A DNA stretch of 64,000 bases from Enterobacteriaceae bacterium RIT714 (GCA_009668015.1 WJYB01000006.1:225058-289057), one strand, 5' to 3'. Positions 9,213 through 18,580 are shown, counted from the first letter of the stretch. Numbers and translations are program-made. The notes: generated from the letters alone by a model not told the origin.

Positions 9213-9986
9213 CTACTTCAAAGATCCTTTCAGGAACTGCTGCAGGCGCGGGCTTTTAGGATTAGCCAGTACCTCATCAGGATGCCCCTGCTCTTCGATG
9301 ATGCCCTGATGCAGGAAGATAACGTGGTTAGAGACGTTGCGGGCGAAGCCCATCTCATGCGTCACCACTACCATCGTTTTGCCCTCTTCCGCCAGCTTCT
9401 GCATAATGCGCAGCACTTCACCCACCAGCTCAGGATCGAGTGCAGAGGTCGGCTCATCAAACAGCAGCACTTCGGGCTCCATCGCCAGCGCCCGGGCAAT
9501 CGAAACACGCTGCTGCTGACCACCGGATAAATGCACCGGATATTTGATCTGCTGACGCGCGTCGATACCCACTTTCGCTAAATACTTTTCCGCACGGGCA
9601 CGGGCTTCCTGTTTGCTCAACCCTAATACCTGGATCGGCGCTTCCATCACATTCTCAATCACCGTCATGTGGCTCCAGAGATTGAAGTGCTGGAAAACCA
9701 TCGTGAGACGCGTGCGCAGCAGACGCAGCTGATTCTTATCCGCCACTTTCAGTTGACCGTCTTTGTCGCGCACCAGATTGATATTCTGCCCGCTGACGAT
9801 GATCGACCCTTCACTCGGCTTTTCGAGGAAGTTGATACAGCGCAGGAACGTACTTTTCCCCGAGCCGGATGAGCCAATAATACTGATCACATCGCCCGCA
9901 TTTGCCTGCAGCGACACCCCTTTCAGCACTTCATGTTCGCCGTAGCGCTTGTGCAGATCGATAACGTTTAATTTATTTTCAGACAT
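9213..9986 (-). CDS. hisP: Histidine/LAO ABC transporter ATPase HisP
   Basis: This 257-residue ABC ATPase has Walker [10 protein letters not shown] at 38-46, the signature LSGGQQQR at 153-160, Walker B with [11 protein letters not shown] at about 175-184, and the switch histidine at 210. It matches HisP of E. coli and Salmonella closely. Two copies energise the HisQM membrane channel, importing L-histidine delivered by HisJ and lysine/arginine/ornithine delivered by ArgT. It is the last gene of the operon, 7 bp after hisM. Confidence 0.96.
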   Translation of the reverse strand: MSENKLNVIDLHKRYGEHEVLKGVSLQANAGDVISIIGSSGSGKSTFLRCINFLEKPSEGSIIVSGQNINLVRDKDGQLKVADKNQLRLLRTRLTMVFQHFNLWSHMTVIENVMEAPIQVLGLSKQEARARAEKYLAKVGIDARQQIKYPVHLSGGQQQRVSIARALAMEPEVLLFDEPTSALDPELVGEVLRIMQKLAEEGKTMVVVTHEMGFARNVSNHVIFLHQGIIEEQGHPDEVLANPKSPRLQQFLKGSLK

Positions 9987-9993
9987 CGTTTTC

Positions 9994-10710
9994 TCAGTGC
10001 GTCGAAGAAGGTTTCATGTGCTGCAACCAGCGTTTTTCTGCCTTACGGAACAGGCTAATCAGGACATATGAAATAATCAAATATAGCACCGCGGCGATAC
10101 CGAAGGCGGTAAATGGCTGATAGGTCGCCGAGTTGATATCCCGCGCGATTTTCAGCAGATCCGGCACGGTGGCGGTAAACGCCAGCGCGGTGGAGTGCAG
10201 CATTAAAATCACTTCGTTACTGTACGCCGGCAACGCGATACGCAGCGCCGAAGGCATAATAATGCAGCGATAGAGCTTAACAGATGAGAAGCCGTACGCA
10301 CGCGCCGCTTCAATCTCACCGTAAGGCACAGAGCGAATGGCACCGGCGAAGATCTCGGTGGTGTAAGCGCAGGTGTTCAGCGTCAGCGCCAGCACGGTAC
10401 AGTTCAGGCCGCTGCGAAAGAACGCGTTCAGCATTTCGGTGCCTTTGACTATCTCCAGCGTGTACATCCCGGAGTAAAACACCAGCAGCTGAACATACAA
10501 AGGCGTGCCGCGAAAGACATAGGTGAACAGCCAAATAGGAAAGCGAATGTATTTGTTTTCCGATACGCGGCCAATGGATAAAAACACCGCCAGAATCCCG
10601 CCCATCACCACAGATGAAATCAGCAGCCACAGGGTGATCGCCACGCCGGTAAAGCGATAGCCATCTGTCCACAGCAGTGATTTCCAGTACTCCTGAATAA
10701 TTTCAATCAC
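9994..10710 (-). CDS. hisM: Histidine/LAO ABC transporter permease HisM
   Basis: This 238-residue inner-membrane permease has several hydrophobic spans ([20 protein letters not shown]; a C-terminal [19 protein letters not shown]). The EAA loop [19 protein letters not shown], near the middle of the second half, docks on HisP. The start is GTG, overlapping the hisQ stop as GTGA, so translation is coupled. It pairs with HisQ to form the channel. Confidence 0.95.
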   Translation of the reverse strand: MIEIIQEYWKSLLWTDGYRFTGVAITLWLLISSVVMGGILAVFLSIGRVSENKYIRFPIWLFTYVFRGTPLYVQLLVFYSGMYTLEIVKGTEMLNAFFRSGLNCTVLALTLNTCAYTTEIFAGAIRSVPYGEIEAARAYGFSSVKLYRCIIMPSALRIALPAYSNEVILMLHSTALAFTATVPDLLKIARDINSATYQPFTAFGIAAVLYLIISYVLISLFRKAEKRWLQHMKPSSTH

Positions 10711-11393
10711 AGGTCAGCCCTCTTCACACCCACGGAGTAGCGACGTTCGAGCAGAAGCAGCACACCATTGGAGACCGTGGTAAACACCAGATAAATGACG
10801 CCACACACCACGGCAAAATAGAACGGTTCCCAGGTGCTCTTTCCGGCAAGCTGCGTGGCTTTCACCACATCTTCCAGACCGAGCAGAGACACCAACGCCG
10901 TCGCCTTGAGGATCACCTGCCAGTTGTTGCCGATGCCGGGTAAGGCAAAGCGCATCATGGCCGGAAACATGATTCGGCGAAAGATTTGCGAAGAGGTAAA
11001 ACCGAAAGCGGTCGCCGCCTCAATGTGCCCCTTCGGGACGGCCATATAGGCGCCACGAAAGGTTTCGGTAAAGTATGCGCCGTAGATAAAACCTAAAGTA
11101 ATGATACCGGCCACCATCGGATCGATATCGATTTGCGACATACCGATAGCATCCGTCACGCCATTGAGCGCAATTTGCAGACCGTAAAAAATCAACAGCA
11201 TCAGCACCAGGTCAGGAACACCGCGAATCAGAGTGGTATAGGCTTCAAAAACCAGTGCCAGCACCCGATTACTGGAGAGCTTCGCTCCCGCACCCGCCAG
11301 GCCAATCAGCACGGCCAGCACCACCGAACTGAGCGCCAGTTCGAGGGTGACAAGCGCGCCTTGTAAAATAACGCCAGAAAATCCGTACAGCAT
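10707..11393 (-). CDS. hisQ: Histidine/LAO ABC transporter permease HisQ
   Basis: This 228-residue permease begins MLYGFSGVILQGALVTLELA. The frame runs nine codons further upstream, but the start at 11393 gives the E. coli HisQ length. The EAA loop is HIEAATAFGFTSSQIFRRI, and membrane spans include VVLAVLIGLAGAGAKL. It forms the heterodimeric channel with HisM. It lies 83 bp downstream of hisJ, with a strong hairpin in the gap. Confidence 0.95.
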   Translation of the reverse strand: MLYGFSGVILQGALVTLELALSSVVLAVLIGLAGAGAKLSSNRVLALVFEAYTTLIRGVPDLVLMLLIFYGLQIALNGVTDAIGMSQIDIDPMVAGIITLGFIYGAYFTETFRGAYMAVPKGHIEAATAFGFTSSQIFRRIMFPAMMRFALPGIGNNWQVILKATALVSLLGLEDVVKATQLAGKSTWEPFYFAVVCGVIYLVFTTVSNGVLLLLERRYSVGVKRADL

Positions 11394-11432
11394 AACGCCT
11401 GCCCTGTCGTGAGTGGTCACACCGTGTCTTTT

Positions 11433-11453
11433 CCCCTCCCGTCACGGGAGGGG
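11433..11453. repeat. GC-rich palindrome between hisJ and hisQ
   Basis: CCCCTCCCG and CGGGAGGGG form a 9-bp perfect stem with a TCA loop. The hisJ-hisQ gap of Salmonella is a classical site of REP sequences, which protect the upstream hisJ message and lower expression of the membrane genes. This hairpin occupies the same place and probably does the same job. Confidence 0.7.
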
Positions 11454-11476
11454 GCGCACGTTATTTAACGGGGCAA

Positions 11477-12259
11477 TTAGCCACCGTAGACATCAAAGTC
11501 GAAGTATTTCTTCGCCAGCTTTTCGTAAGTGCCGTCAGCTCGCATCTCGGCAAAGGCTTTATTTAACGCTTCGCGCAGTTCGTTATCTTCTTTACGCAGG
11601 CCCATACCGGTACCCACGCCAAACAGTTTTTCGTCTTTAATAGACGGGCCACCGAACTTGTAATCTTTGCCCACAGGCTGCTTCAGGAAGCCTTCGCTAG
11701 CAGCCACTTCATCCTGGAATGCGGCGTCAATACGCCCTGCGGTCAGGTCAGCGTAGATATTTTCCTGGCCCTGATAGGAGACAATTTCAATCCCTTTTGG
11801 CGCCCAGTGTTCGTTGCCATAGGTTTCCTGCGTTGTACCCTGCAGTACGCCCACGCGCTTGCCTTTAAGGGATTCCAGCGTCGGCTGGATATCAGAAGAT
11901 TTTGCTACCACCAGACGCGAATCAGCCGCATAGAGTTTGTCGGTGAATGCAATCTCCTGCTGGCGTTTTTCGGTGATGGAAAGCGAAGACATGATGACGT
12001 CGATTTTTTTGGCTTTCAGCGAAGGGATCAACGCATCCAGCGGGTTCTCAACGTAGGTACATTGCGTTTTAATGCGTTTGCAGAGCTCATTTGCCAAATC
12101 AATATCAAAACCCACCAGCTCACCTTTCGAATTCTTCGATTCAAACGGGGCATAAGTGGGATCTGTACCAATACGAATTTTTTGCGGAATGGCTGCAAAT
12201 GCTGCGGTAGCGCTGGAAAACGCCAGCACCAGAGAAAGGGACAACACCAGTTTTTTCAT
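11477..12259 (-). CDS. hisJ: Histidine-binding periplasmic protein HisJ
   Basis: This 260-residue protein has a 22-residue signal peptide ([20 protein letters not shown], cleaved after AFA). The mature protein is a type II periplasmic binding protein ([34 protein letters not shown]). It binds L-histidine with high affinity and delivers it to HisQMP. The frame reaches four codons upstream, but the ATG at 12259 has TGAGGAT before it and starts the signal peptide. It is a paralogue of argT upstream; the two share the C-terminal LAKKYFDF segment. Its promoter probably lies in the 242-bp gap. Confidence 0.96.
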   Translation of the reverse strand: MKKLVLSLSLVLAFSSATAAFAAIPQKIRIGTDPTYAPFESKNSKGELVGFDIDLANELCKRIKTQCTYVENPLDALIPSLKAKKIDVIMSSLSITEKRQQEIAFTDKLYAADSRLVVAKSSDIQPTLESLKGKRVGVLQGTTQETYGNEHWAPKGIEIVSYQGQENIYADLTAGRIDAAFQDEVAASEGFLKQPVGKDYKFGGPSIKDEKLFGVGTGMGLRKEDNELREALNKAFAEMRADGTYEKLAKKYFDFDVYGG

Positions 12260-12404
12260 ATCTATCCTCAACAGACTGTCTTCTTACGGGATTTTACGAC
12301 GACGGGGTGTCGCTAATGTGCCATTAATTCCCCTGGCATGGCAAAGTATAATGGCCGACAGATGGAATTTTTTGCATCAAAAGTGCTTAACTATGCACCC
12401 GACT

Positions 12405-12439
12405 ACCCAATATGGTGCAGGCTTTGCACCATATTGGGT
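12405..12439. repeat. 35-bp perfect palindrome between argT and hisJ
   Basis: The 15-bp arm ACCCAATATGGTGCA is repeated perfectly inverted (TGCACCATATTGGGT) around the loop GGCTT. There is no adjacent T-run. It may act as the end of the argT transcript or as a regulator site for hisJ. The TGCACCA half-sites resemble NtrC-binding half-sites, but are arranged around the loop rather than with the usual spacing. Confidence 0.7.
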
Positions 12440-12501
12440 CACTCACAGTCGTCACGCACCATGTCAGCGATTCGCCATGGCGTCGCTCCCGTCAATGACG
12501 A

Positions 12502-13284
12502 TTAATCGCCATAAACGTTGAAGTCGAAATATTTCTTCGCCAGTTTGTCGTAGGTTCCGTCTTTACGCAGCTCGGCAAAGGCTTTGTCGAATGCCGCTTT
12601 CAGCTCGGCGTCATCTTTGCGTAAGCCAATGCCGGTGCCATCACCGAAGTACTTTTTGTCTTTCACTGAAGGGCCAGCAAAGGCAAATTCTTTACCTGCT
12701 GGTTGTTTCAGGAAGCCTTCGCTGGCGGCCACTTCGTCCTGGAATGCCGCATCCAGACGACCAGCCGCCAGATCGGAATAGATCAGATCCTGGTTCTGGT
12801 ATGCGACAACATCGACGCCTTTTTCGCGCCAGTCCGCATTAGCAAAGCCTTCCTGCGTGGAGCCCTGCAATACGCCCACGTGCTTGCCTTTCAGCGACTC
12901 AATGGTCGGCTGAATCGGAGAGCCTTTGGCGGCTATCAGACGAGAGTCCGCTGCGTAGAGTTTGTCGGAGAAAGCGATTTCCTGCTGGCGCTTCTCAGTA
13001 ATGGAAAGTGAGGAGATGATGGCATCGATTTTCTTGGCTTTCAGCGACGGGATCAGCGCGTCAAAATCGCTGCCCACCCATGTGCATTTCACCTGCATAC
13101 GCTTGCACATTTCATTTCCCAAATCGATATCAAAGCCGACAAAGTCGCCTTTCGCATCCTTGGACGAGAATGGCGCGTAAGTGGCGTCTGTACCGATGCG
13201 CACTGTCTGAGGAAGTGCTGCATAGCTGCTCGCTGCCGCACTTAATCCCACCAGCAGAGACAGAGCCAGAACCGTCTTCTTCAT
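12502..13284 (-). CDS. argT: Lysine/arginine/ornithine-binding periplasmic protein ArgT
   Basis: This 260-residue protein has a 22-residue signal peptide ([20 protein letters not shown], cleaved after SYA). The mature binding protein, [20 protein letters not shown], is clearly homologous to HisJ. LAO protein captures lysine, arginine and ornithine and uses the HisQMP channel. It lies upstream of hisJ in the same direction, the gene-duplication arrangement known from E. coli and Salmonella. Its upstream region carries nitrogen-type (sigma-54) promoter motifs, in tandem here. Confidence 0.96.
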   Translation of the reverse strand: MKKTVLALSLLVGLSAAASSYAALPQTVRIGTDATYAPFSSKDAKGDFVGFDIDLGNEMCKRMQVKCTWVGSDFDALIPSLKAKKIDAIISSLSITEKRQQEIAFSDKLYAADSRLIAAKGSPIQPTIESLKGKHVGVLQGSTQEGFANADWREKGVDVVAYQNQDLIYSDLAAGRLDAAFQDEVAASEGFLKQPAGKEFAFAGPSVKDKKYFGDGTGIGLRKDDAELKAAFDKAFAELRKDGTYDKLAKKYFDFNVYGD

Positions 13285-13351
13285 ACATTTACCCTCAAGT
13301 GTCGTGATTTTATTATGGTTTGTGTTGTGTGTTGTATTGCAGGCGATCTCT

Positions 13352-13382
13352 TGCAGGTCTTATGCCTGCAGGTCTTATGCCA
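13352..13382 (-). promoter_or_regulatory. Tandem sigma-54 (-24/-12) promoter motif upstream of argT
   Basis: On the minus strand, TGGCATAAGACCTGCA (13382-13367) fits the sigma-54 consensus with GG and GC exactly ten bases apart. The 15-base unit GGCATAAGACCTGCA is then repeated immediately downstream (13366-13352), giving a second GG-N10-GC element. The argT promoter of enteric bacteria is known to be nitrogen regulated and sigma-54 dependent. The duplication is seen directly; whether both copies work is unknown. Confidence 0.8.
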
Positions 13383-13539
13383 TATTGTCGTCTGGTCAAA
13401 AAATCGACGTTAAATATGTTAATAAAACGTTGCGACATTGCCTTAATGGTGAAAGATAGCAGGTCTACCGAACGAACCGGAGAGGGAAAAAGGGAAAAAA
13501 CGGATTAAATGTTGAGGATATGATCGCGGTTGCATATTT

Positions 13540-13554
13540 GCCCTGAAACAGGGC
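13540..13554 (-). other. Hairpin downstream of ubiX
   Basis: GCCCTG and CAGGGC pair around a three-base loop, 37 bp after the ubiX stop. The downstream sequence on the minus strand is only weakly T-rich, so terminator function is uncertain. Confidence 0.35.
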
Positions 13555-13590
13555 GACGTGGATTATCATGCACCAGAACTGTGCGAACCG

Positions 13591-14160
13591 CTAAGCGCCC
13601 TGCCAGCGCGTGAAGAGATCGTCAGGAAGCTCAATATCAAACTGATCGACTACACGATTGACGGTCTGATTAATCACATCGTCGAGGGTTTGCGGACGAT
13701 GATAGAACGCAGGCACCGGCGGCATGATAACCGCACCCAGCTCTGCCGCCTGCGTCATCAGGCGTAAGTGCCCAAGATGCAGCGGCGTTTCCCGCACGCA
13801 CAGCACCAGCGGACGACGCTCTTTCAGCACCACGTCAGCCGCACGCGTTACCAGCGTATCGGTATAACTGTGAACAATGCCGGAGAGGGTTTTCATTGAG
13901 CAGGGCAGGATAACCATCCCGGCGGTTTTAAACGAGCCAGAAGAGATGCTGGCAGCGATATCGCGCGCATCATGTACCACATCCGCCAGCGCCTGGACAT
14001 CGCGCAGGGAAAAATCGGTTTCGAGAGAAAGGGTCTGACGCGCCGCCTGGCTCATCACCAGATGGGTTTCAACCTCCGCAACGTCGCGCAAAACCTGCAG
14101 CAAACGTACGCCGTAAATTGCGCCACTGGCACCGGAGATCCCTACAATGAGTCGTTTCAT
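13591..14160 (-). CDS. ubiX: Flavin prenyltransferase UbiX
   Basis: This 189-residue protein starts MKRLIVGISGASGAIYGVRL; the glycine-rich loop GISGASG binds FMN. SSGSFKTAGMVILPCSMKTL and ERRPLVLCVRETPLHLGHLR follow, the conserved FMN and dimethylallyl phosphate contacts. UbiX prenylates FMN to make the cofactor of the decarboxylase UbiD in ubiquinone synthesis. The frame extends 19 codons upstream, but this start matches the E. coli length. It lies 88 bp after purF on the same strand. Confidence 0.95.
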   Translation of the reverse strand: MKRLIVGISGASGAIYGVRLLQVLRDVAEVETHLVMSQAARQTLSLETDFSLRDVQALADVVHDARDIAASISSGSFKTAGMVILPCSMKTLSGIVHSYTDTLVTRAADVVLKERRPLVLCVRETPLHLGHLRLMTQAAELGAVIMPPVPAFYHRPQTLDDVINQTVNRVVDQFDIELPDDLFTRWQGA

Positions 14161-14217
14161 GATTTCGCCCTTTCTTGCGTCAGGGCAGACTTTGCAGGAT
14201 TTTGCGGGGAGTTGCAA

Positions 14218-14237
14218 GTGAGGGCATGCACCCTCAC
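14218..14237 (-). terminator. Hairpin after purF
   Basis: GTGAGGG and CCCTCAC form a 7-bp perfect stem around CATGCA, 11 bp after the purF stop. No clear T-run follows, so it may be a weak terminator or a 3'-end stabiliser. Confidence 0.4.
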
Positions 14238-14248
14238 CTGCTCTGAGA

Positions 14249-15766
14249 TCAACCTTCGTTGTGCATCTCTAAGCTTTCGAGATCATTTTGCATCTGCACG
14301 GCTTTCGCATCGTCATTGCGCAGTGAATCAAGATAGTCGAGATACTGCTGATCAACGTCTTTGGTCACATAGATGCCGTTAAAGACGGAACACTCAAACT
14401 GCTGAATATCCGGATTTTCGGCACGTACCGCGTCGATCAGGTCGTCCAGATCCTGGAAAATCAGGCCATCTGCGCCGATAATCTGACGGATCTCATCCAC
14501 TTCGCGACCATGAGCAATCAGCTCATTGGCGGTTGGCATATCAATACCGTAGACGTTCGGGAAACGAATTTCCGGTGCAGCGGACGCGAGGTAAACTTTC
14601 TTCGCCCCGGCTTCACGCGCCATCTCGATAATCTGCTCGGAGGTAGTGCCACGCACGATGGAGTCATCGACCAGCAGCACGTTTTTATCGCGGAATTCAG
14701 CGCGGTTGGCGTTCAGTTTACGGCGCACGGACTTACGACGCAGTTGCTGACCGGGCATGATAAAGGTACGCCCAACGTAGCGGTTCTTCACAAACCCCTG
14801 GCGATACGGTTTGCCCAGAATACGGGCCATTTCCAGGGCGATATCGCAGGAGGTTTCCGGAATCGGAATAACCACGTCGATATCCAGATCGTCCCACTCG
14901 CGGGCAATCTTCTCACCGAGTTTGGTGCCCATGTTTACGCGAGCGCTGTACACCGAAATCTTATCAATGAAGGAATCCGGACGCGCAAAATAAACGTATT
15001 CGAACAGGCAAGGGTTGCTCACCGGATTTTCCGCGCACTGGCGGGTAAACAGCTGGCCTTTTTCGGTGATGTAGACGGCTTCGCCTGGGGCGACATCGCG
15101 CAGGAATTCGAAGCCCAGAGTATCCAGTGCCACACTCTCGGAGGCCACCATATACTCAGTACGACCGTCACCGATATCACGTTTACCCAGCACCAGCGGA
15201 CGAATACCGTTGGGATCGCGGAACGCCACCATACCGTGACCGATAATCATCGCCACGCAGGCATATGCGCCACGGATCAGGCGGTTCGTTGCCGCAATGG
15301 CAGCAAAGATGTTATCGGCTTCCAGCGGATAATGGCGGAAGTTATCCAGCTCACTGGCAAAGATATTGAGCAGGATTTCAGAATCAGACGTCGTGTTAAT
15401 GTGGCGACGTTTCTCTTCAAACAACTTTTTACGCAGCTCGTGAGCATTCGTCAGGTTGCCATTGTGGGCAAGCGTGATGCCATACGGGGAGTTAACGTAG
15501 AAAGGCTGAGCTTCGGAGGCGCTGGAACTGCCAGCAGTAGGATAACGAACGTGGCCAATCCCCATATTGCCTTGCAGGCGCTGCATATGGCGGGCTTCAA
15601 ATACATCGTTGACCAGGCCATTCGCTTTGCGTAAACGGAAGCAGTTGTGTGCATCAATGGTGATGATGCCTGCTGCATCCTGACCACGGTGCTGAAGCAC
15701 CGACAACGCGTCATAAATAGACTGGTTTACCGGCATGAAACCGGCGATACCGACAATACCGCACAT
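14249..15766 (-). CDS. purF: Amidophosphoribosyltransferase PurF
   Basis: This 505-residue enzyme catalyses the first committed step of purine synthesis: glutamine plus PRPP gives 5-phosphoribosylamine. The protein begins [10 protein letters not shown], so Cys2 becomes the N-terminal nucleophile of the glutaminase domain after Met removal; [14 protein letters not shown] follows. The PRPP-binding loop [17 protein letters not shown] lies near residue 365. The upstream in-frame start would bury the catalytic cysteine, so 15766 is chosen. It lies 36 bp after cvpA in the PurR-controlled operon. Confidence 0.97.
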   Translation of the reverse strand: MCGIVGIAGFMPVNQSIYDALSVLQHRGQDAAGIITIDAHNCFRLRKANGLVNDVFEARHMQRLQGNMGIGHVRYPTAGSSSASEAQPFYVNSPYGITLAHNGNLTNAHELRKKLFEEKRRHINTTSDSEILLNIFASELDNFRHYPLEADNIFAAIAATNRLIRGAYACVAMIIGHGMVAFRDPNGIRPLVLGKRDIGDGRTEYMVASESVALDTLGFEFLRDVAPGEAVYITEKGQLFTRQCAENPVSNPCLFEYVYFARPDSFIDKISVYSARVNMGTKLGEKIAREWDDLDIDVVIPIPETSCDIALEMARILGKPYRQGFVKNRYVGRTFIMPGQQLRRKSVRRKLNANRAEFRDKNVLLVDDSIVRGTTSEQIIEMAREAGAKKVYLASAAPEIRFPNVYGIDMPTANELIAHGREVDEIRQIIGADGLIFQDLDDLIDAVRAENPDIQQFECSVFNGIYVTKDVDQQYLDYLDSLRNDDAKAVQMQNDLESLEMHNEG

Positions 15767-15802
15767 TCGTCTTTTCCTCGTTAAGCCACATCTCAAAGCG
15801 TT

Positions 15803-16291
15803 TTACACTTTGGGCAAGAAACTTGACGAGCTTTGCAGATAGTCAAAGAACCATCTGATGATGAAGCTGAACTGTGGAATCAGCTGGGACTTGCTCCAGT
15901 CTTCACTTTTTGAAAACCCGGTAAAGGTATCAAGGAAGAACAGTATCGCAGCCACGATCAGCGCGCCTCGCAGCGCACCAAAACAGATCCCCAGCACCCT
16001 GTCCGTTCCTGACAGACCGGTTTTCTCGACCAGCTGACCTATCACGTAATTCACGATAGCGCCGACGAGTAGCGTCGCGATAAACAGCACCGCGATGGCG
16101 ATTCCATTTCGGACCAGTTCATCTTCAAAGCCCGTGAACCAAACAGACAGGTAAGTGTAGTAATGACTGGCAACAAAGAAAGCACAACCCCATGTCACCA
16201 GCGATAACGCTTCACGAACAAAGCCACGGATCAGGCTAACCAGACAGGAAAAACCTATCACCGCAATGATGGCGTAATCAATCCAGACCAT
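15803..16291 (-). CDS. cvpA: Colicin V production membrane protein CvpA
   Basis: This 162-residue inner-membrane protein starts MVWIDYAIIAVIGFSCLVSL and has about four hydrophobic spans (VLFIATLLVGAIVNYVIGQL; GALRGALIVAAILFFLDTF). It matches E. coli CvpA in length and sequence. It is needed for colicin V export in E. coli and has been linked to envelope stress tolerance; its molecular role is unknown. It is co-transcribed with purF. A longer in-frame start at 16414 would run through the PurR operator and is rejected. Confidence 0.94.
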   Translation of the reverse strand: MVWIDYAIIAVIGFSCLVSLIRGFVREALSLVTWGCAFFVASHYYTYLSVWFTGFEDELVRNGIAIAVLFIATLLVGAIVNYVIGQLVEKTGLSGTDRVLGICFGALRGALIVAAILFFLDTFTGFSKSEDWSKSQLIPQFSFIIRWFFDYLQSSSSFLPKV

Positions 16292-16347
16292 ATATGTCCC
16301 ACGATTAAACGCCCTGTCATCCAGTTCGGGGCGAATTCTAACAGAAA

Positions 16348-16363
16348 AAGAAAACGTTTGCGT
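16348..16363 (-). promoter_or_regulatory. PurR operator upstream of cvpA-purF
   Basis: On the minus strand the site reads ACGCAAACGTTTTCTT, an excellent match to the PurR box ACGCAAACGTTTNCNT. It lies 57 bp before the cvpA start, the known position in E. coli. PurR with hypoxanthine or guanine represses the cvpA-purF operon here. Confidence 0.9.
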
Positions 16364-16451
16364 AGGGATTTCCTTCCCACGCGTAAATAAAAAAGGCGCT
16401 GAAAAAATAATCAACGCCGTCGGGTTATTGCGCCTCTTCGGACGAATTCCC

Positions 16452-16479
16452 GCTCCTCCGCCCTCAGGGCAGAGGAGGC
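16452..16479 (-). terminator. Hairpin after dedD
   Basis: GCTCCTCCGCCCT can fold with GGGCAGAGGAGGC immediately after the dedD stop. The stem is long but imperfect and lacks a T-run. It may partly separate dedD from the cvpA-purF promoter. Confidence 0.45.
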
Positions 16480-16488
16480 AACGCGCAC

Positions 16489-17184
16489 TTAATTCGCGCT
16501 GTAATTCATCACCACGCCACTCAGACCAGAGATCTGCTTCAGCTCACCCAGCGATCCTTTCAGCTTCTCTTTGGATGCATCCGGGCCGACGAGAATGCGC
16601 GTGATTTTACCCTGCACTGGCGTCGAAGGTGAAGTGTAAACGCGATAACCCGCACCGCGCAGTTTACCGACAACCTCGTTGACTTTATCGGCATTTTTCA
16701 ACGCGCCAAGCTGGACAACATATGCTTTACCGGCTGGCGCAGGCTTCTCTTCCTGAGCCGGTTTTTCCGGCGGCGCTTCCGCCGCGGCTGCAATCTGCTC
16801 ACTGGCTTTATCGCGCGGTGGTTTAGGTTTCTCTACGGGTTTGGCTTTTTCGACAGTCTTAGGCTGCACGACTGGCTCCGGAACAGGGTCCAGATCGGTA
16901 TTGTTGTTTACCGCAAAACGAGAGGGATCGAGTGACGGCGCCGCCGCATCACCGGCACGCACCTCTTCCGCAGCGCCTTCTGGCGGCTGAGCCGGCAGCG
17001 CCTGCGTTGCCGCAGGTAGCATGTCTGGCTCATCGCGATCGCCAGGTTTTGGCACCAAAGGAATGGCCGCAAATTCATCCTGATAATGCTTTTTTTGCCC
17101 GTCGAGCAGCCCGGGGAGCAGGATCACTCCCAGCGCAACCAGCACAATGGTTCCTGTTAAACGGTTCTGAAACTTACTCGCCAC
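16489..17184 (-). CDS. dedD: Cell-division SPOR-domain protein DedD
   Basis: This 231-residue protein has one N-terminal membrane anchor (LTGTIVLVALGVILLPGLLD), a long periplasmic linker rich in Pro, Lys, Glu and Ala (residues about 45-150), and a C-terminal SPOR domain (KAYVVQLGALKNADKVNEVV to the end). SPOR domains bind glycan strands stripped of stem peptides at the division septum. The start is GTG, inside the end of folC (11-bp overlap), so it is coupled to folC. The linker is the least conserved part compared with E. coli. Confidence 0.94.
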   Translation of the reverse strand: MASKFQNRLTGTIVLVALGVILLPGLLDGQKKHYQDEFAAIPLVPKPGDRDEPDMLPAATQALPAQPPEGAAEEVRAGDAAAPSLDPSRFAVNNNTDLDPVPEPVVQPKTVEKAKPVEKPKPPRDKASEQIAAAAEAPPEKPAQEEKPAPAGKAYVVQLGALKNADKVNEVVGKLRGAGYRVYTSPSTPVQGKITRILVGPDASKEKLKGSLGELKQISGLSGVVMNYSAN

Positions 17185-18442
17185 CGGTTCTCCCCGCGTC
17201 CATTACTTCCATGACATGTGCCACCGTATGGAATGAACCACACACCAGCACGGTATCTTCAGGTTTAGCATCGGCCATTGCCGCCTGCCACGCCAGCGCT
17301 ACGCTGTCATAGACTTTGCCCTGACCGAGATGTTCCATCAGTTGCTCCGCCGTCGCGCCGCGCGGCCCTTCCAGTGGAGCACAATACCAGCAATCGACCA
17401 CACTCTCCATGCAGGCCAGCGTGCCTCCAATATCTTTATCATGAAGCATACCGATAACCGCCAAAACGCGCCCGGTTTTTGGCAGGGATTTGAGGCGTTC
17501 TGCGAGGTAGGCCGCGGCGTGGGGGTTATGCGCTACATCCAGAATCAGACGCGGTGACTCACTCACAATCTGAAAACGACCGGGAAGAATGGCATGCTGA
17601 ATACCTTCGCGGATTGCCTGCTCGCTCACTTTCAGCCCGCTGGCACGGATAGCCGCAAGCGCGGTTGCCGCATTGGGTTGCGGCACCTGCGGGAGCGGCA
17701 GATCGTCAAGCTCGCCCTGCGCATCGCTAAAACGCCAGCTGTTATCCAGAACCTCATACTGCCAGTCCACGCCGCGACGGCGTAAATGCGCGCCCTTTTC
17801 CTGAGCCACATCGGCAATGGTGTGCGGCATATCAGGTTCACCCACCACAGCGGGTTTGTGAGCGCGGAAGATTCCGGCCTTTTCACGGCCAATACTTTCG
17901 CGATCCGGGCCGAGCCAGTCGATATGATCCAGTGCAATACTGGTTACGACAGAGACATCCGCGTCCACCATATTGGTCGCATCCAGGCGTCCGCCTAACC
18001 CTACTTCCAGGATCACAACGTCCAGCTGCGCTTGCTTAAACAGCCACAGCGCGGAGAGCGTACCGTACTCAAAATAAGACAACGAAATATCGCCCCGCGC
18101 CGCTTCGATTTCAGCAAAGGAGGCCGTATGCGCAGACTCCGGCAACTCGCTATTCTGAACGCGTACACGCTCGGTATAGCGCACCAGGTGCGGTGAGCTG
18201 TAAACGCCCACCGTATAACCCGCCGCCATCAGCATCGCTTCCAGCGTGCGGCAGGTGGTGCCTTTGCCGTTGGTTCCCGCGACGGTAAAGACGAATGGAG
18301 CGGGCTTCAGCACATCAAGACGCGCTGCCACCTGGCTCACGCGATCCAGTCCCATATCAATGGTTTTGCTGTGCAGATTTTCCAGATAAGAAAGCCACGT
18401 GACCAGGGGTGACGTGGCTTGGGGAATGCTGTGATTTTCCAT
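17174..18442 (-). CDS. folC: Dihydrofolate synthase / folylpolyglutamate synthase FolC
   Basis: This Mur-ligase-family enzyme of 422 residues has the ATP P-loop AGTNGKGT at 55-62, the folate/ATP segment EVGLGGRLDATNMVDADVSV and the C-terminal DVAHNPHAAAYLAERL. It adds the first glutamate to dihydropteroate and extends the polyglutamate tail. Two starts are possible, GTG at 18451 and ATG at 18442; the latter gives the E. coli length. It lies 138 bp after accD, behind a terminator, so it probably has its own promoter or relies on read-through. Confidence 0.95.
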   Translation of the reverse strand: MENHSIPQATSPLVTWLSYLENLHSKTIDMGLDRVSQVAARLDVLKPAPFVFTVAGTNGKGTTCRTLEAMLMAAGYTVGVYSSPHLVRYTERVRVQNSELPESAHTASFAEIEAARGDISLSYFEYGTLSALWLFKQAQLDVVILEVGLGGRLDATNMVDADVSVVTSIALDHIDWLGPDRESIGREKAGIFRAHKPAVVGEPDMPHTIADVAQEKGAHLRRRGVDWQYEVLDNSWRFSDAQGELDDLPLPQVPQPNAATALAAIRASGLKVSEQAIREGIQHAILPGRFQIVSESPRLILDVAHNPHAAAYLAERLKSLPKTGRVLAVIGMLHDKDIGGTLACMESVVDCWYCAPLEGPRGATAEQLMEHLGQGKVYDSVALAWQAAMADAKPEDTVLVCGSFHTVAHVMEVMDAGRTGGE

Positions 18443-18462
18443 GATACGCACTTTCAGTTATG

Positions 18463-18535
18463 TATACGCTTCGCCCTTCAAGCTGTCTCTGCGTTGGCTA
18501 CGCCTTGATACAACCTGAATGACTTGTGTATCAAA
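18463..18535. repeat. Dispersed-repeat-like segment between accD and folC
   Basis: The stretch with CCTTCAAGCTGTCTCTGCGT and the inverted repeat TGATACAA...TTGTGTATCA resembles a short repeat family scattered in enterobacterial intergenic regions. It holds no open reading frame of note. The family assignment is from memory and is only tentative. Confidence 0.4.
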
Positions 18536-18541
18536 TAATTG

Positions 18542-18573
18542 AAAAGGGCAGCGCCGATCAGCCCTGCCCTTTT
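18542..18573 (-). terminator. Rho-independent terminator of accD
   Basis: AAAAGGGCAG and CTGCCCTTTT form a 10-bp perfect stem starting 7 bp after the accD stop. On the minus strand it ends in TTTTCAATT. Confidence 0.8.
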
Positions 18574-18580
18574 GGAGTTA

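Larger units (their letters stand above)
13285..13590. other. Intergenic region between ubiX and argT
   Basis: This 306-bp stretch has no convincing gene. It holds the tandem sigma-54-type promoter motif of argT (13352-13382) and a small hairpin GCCCTG/CAGGGC at 13540-13554 downstream of ubiX. The A+T-rich part at 13390-13510 may contain activator sites; I could not identify a clean NtrC site there. Confidence 0.6.

Noticed and set aside
14510..15634. Plus-strand open frame of 374 codons inside purF
   Set aside because: It is fully antisense to the conserved purF coding region, with His- and Gln-rich composition typical of a shadow frame.
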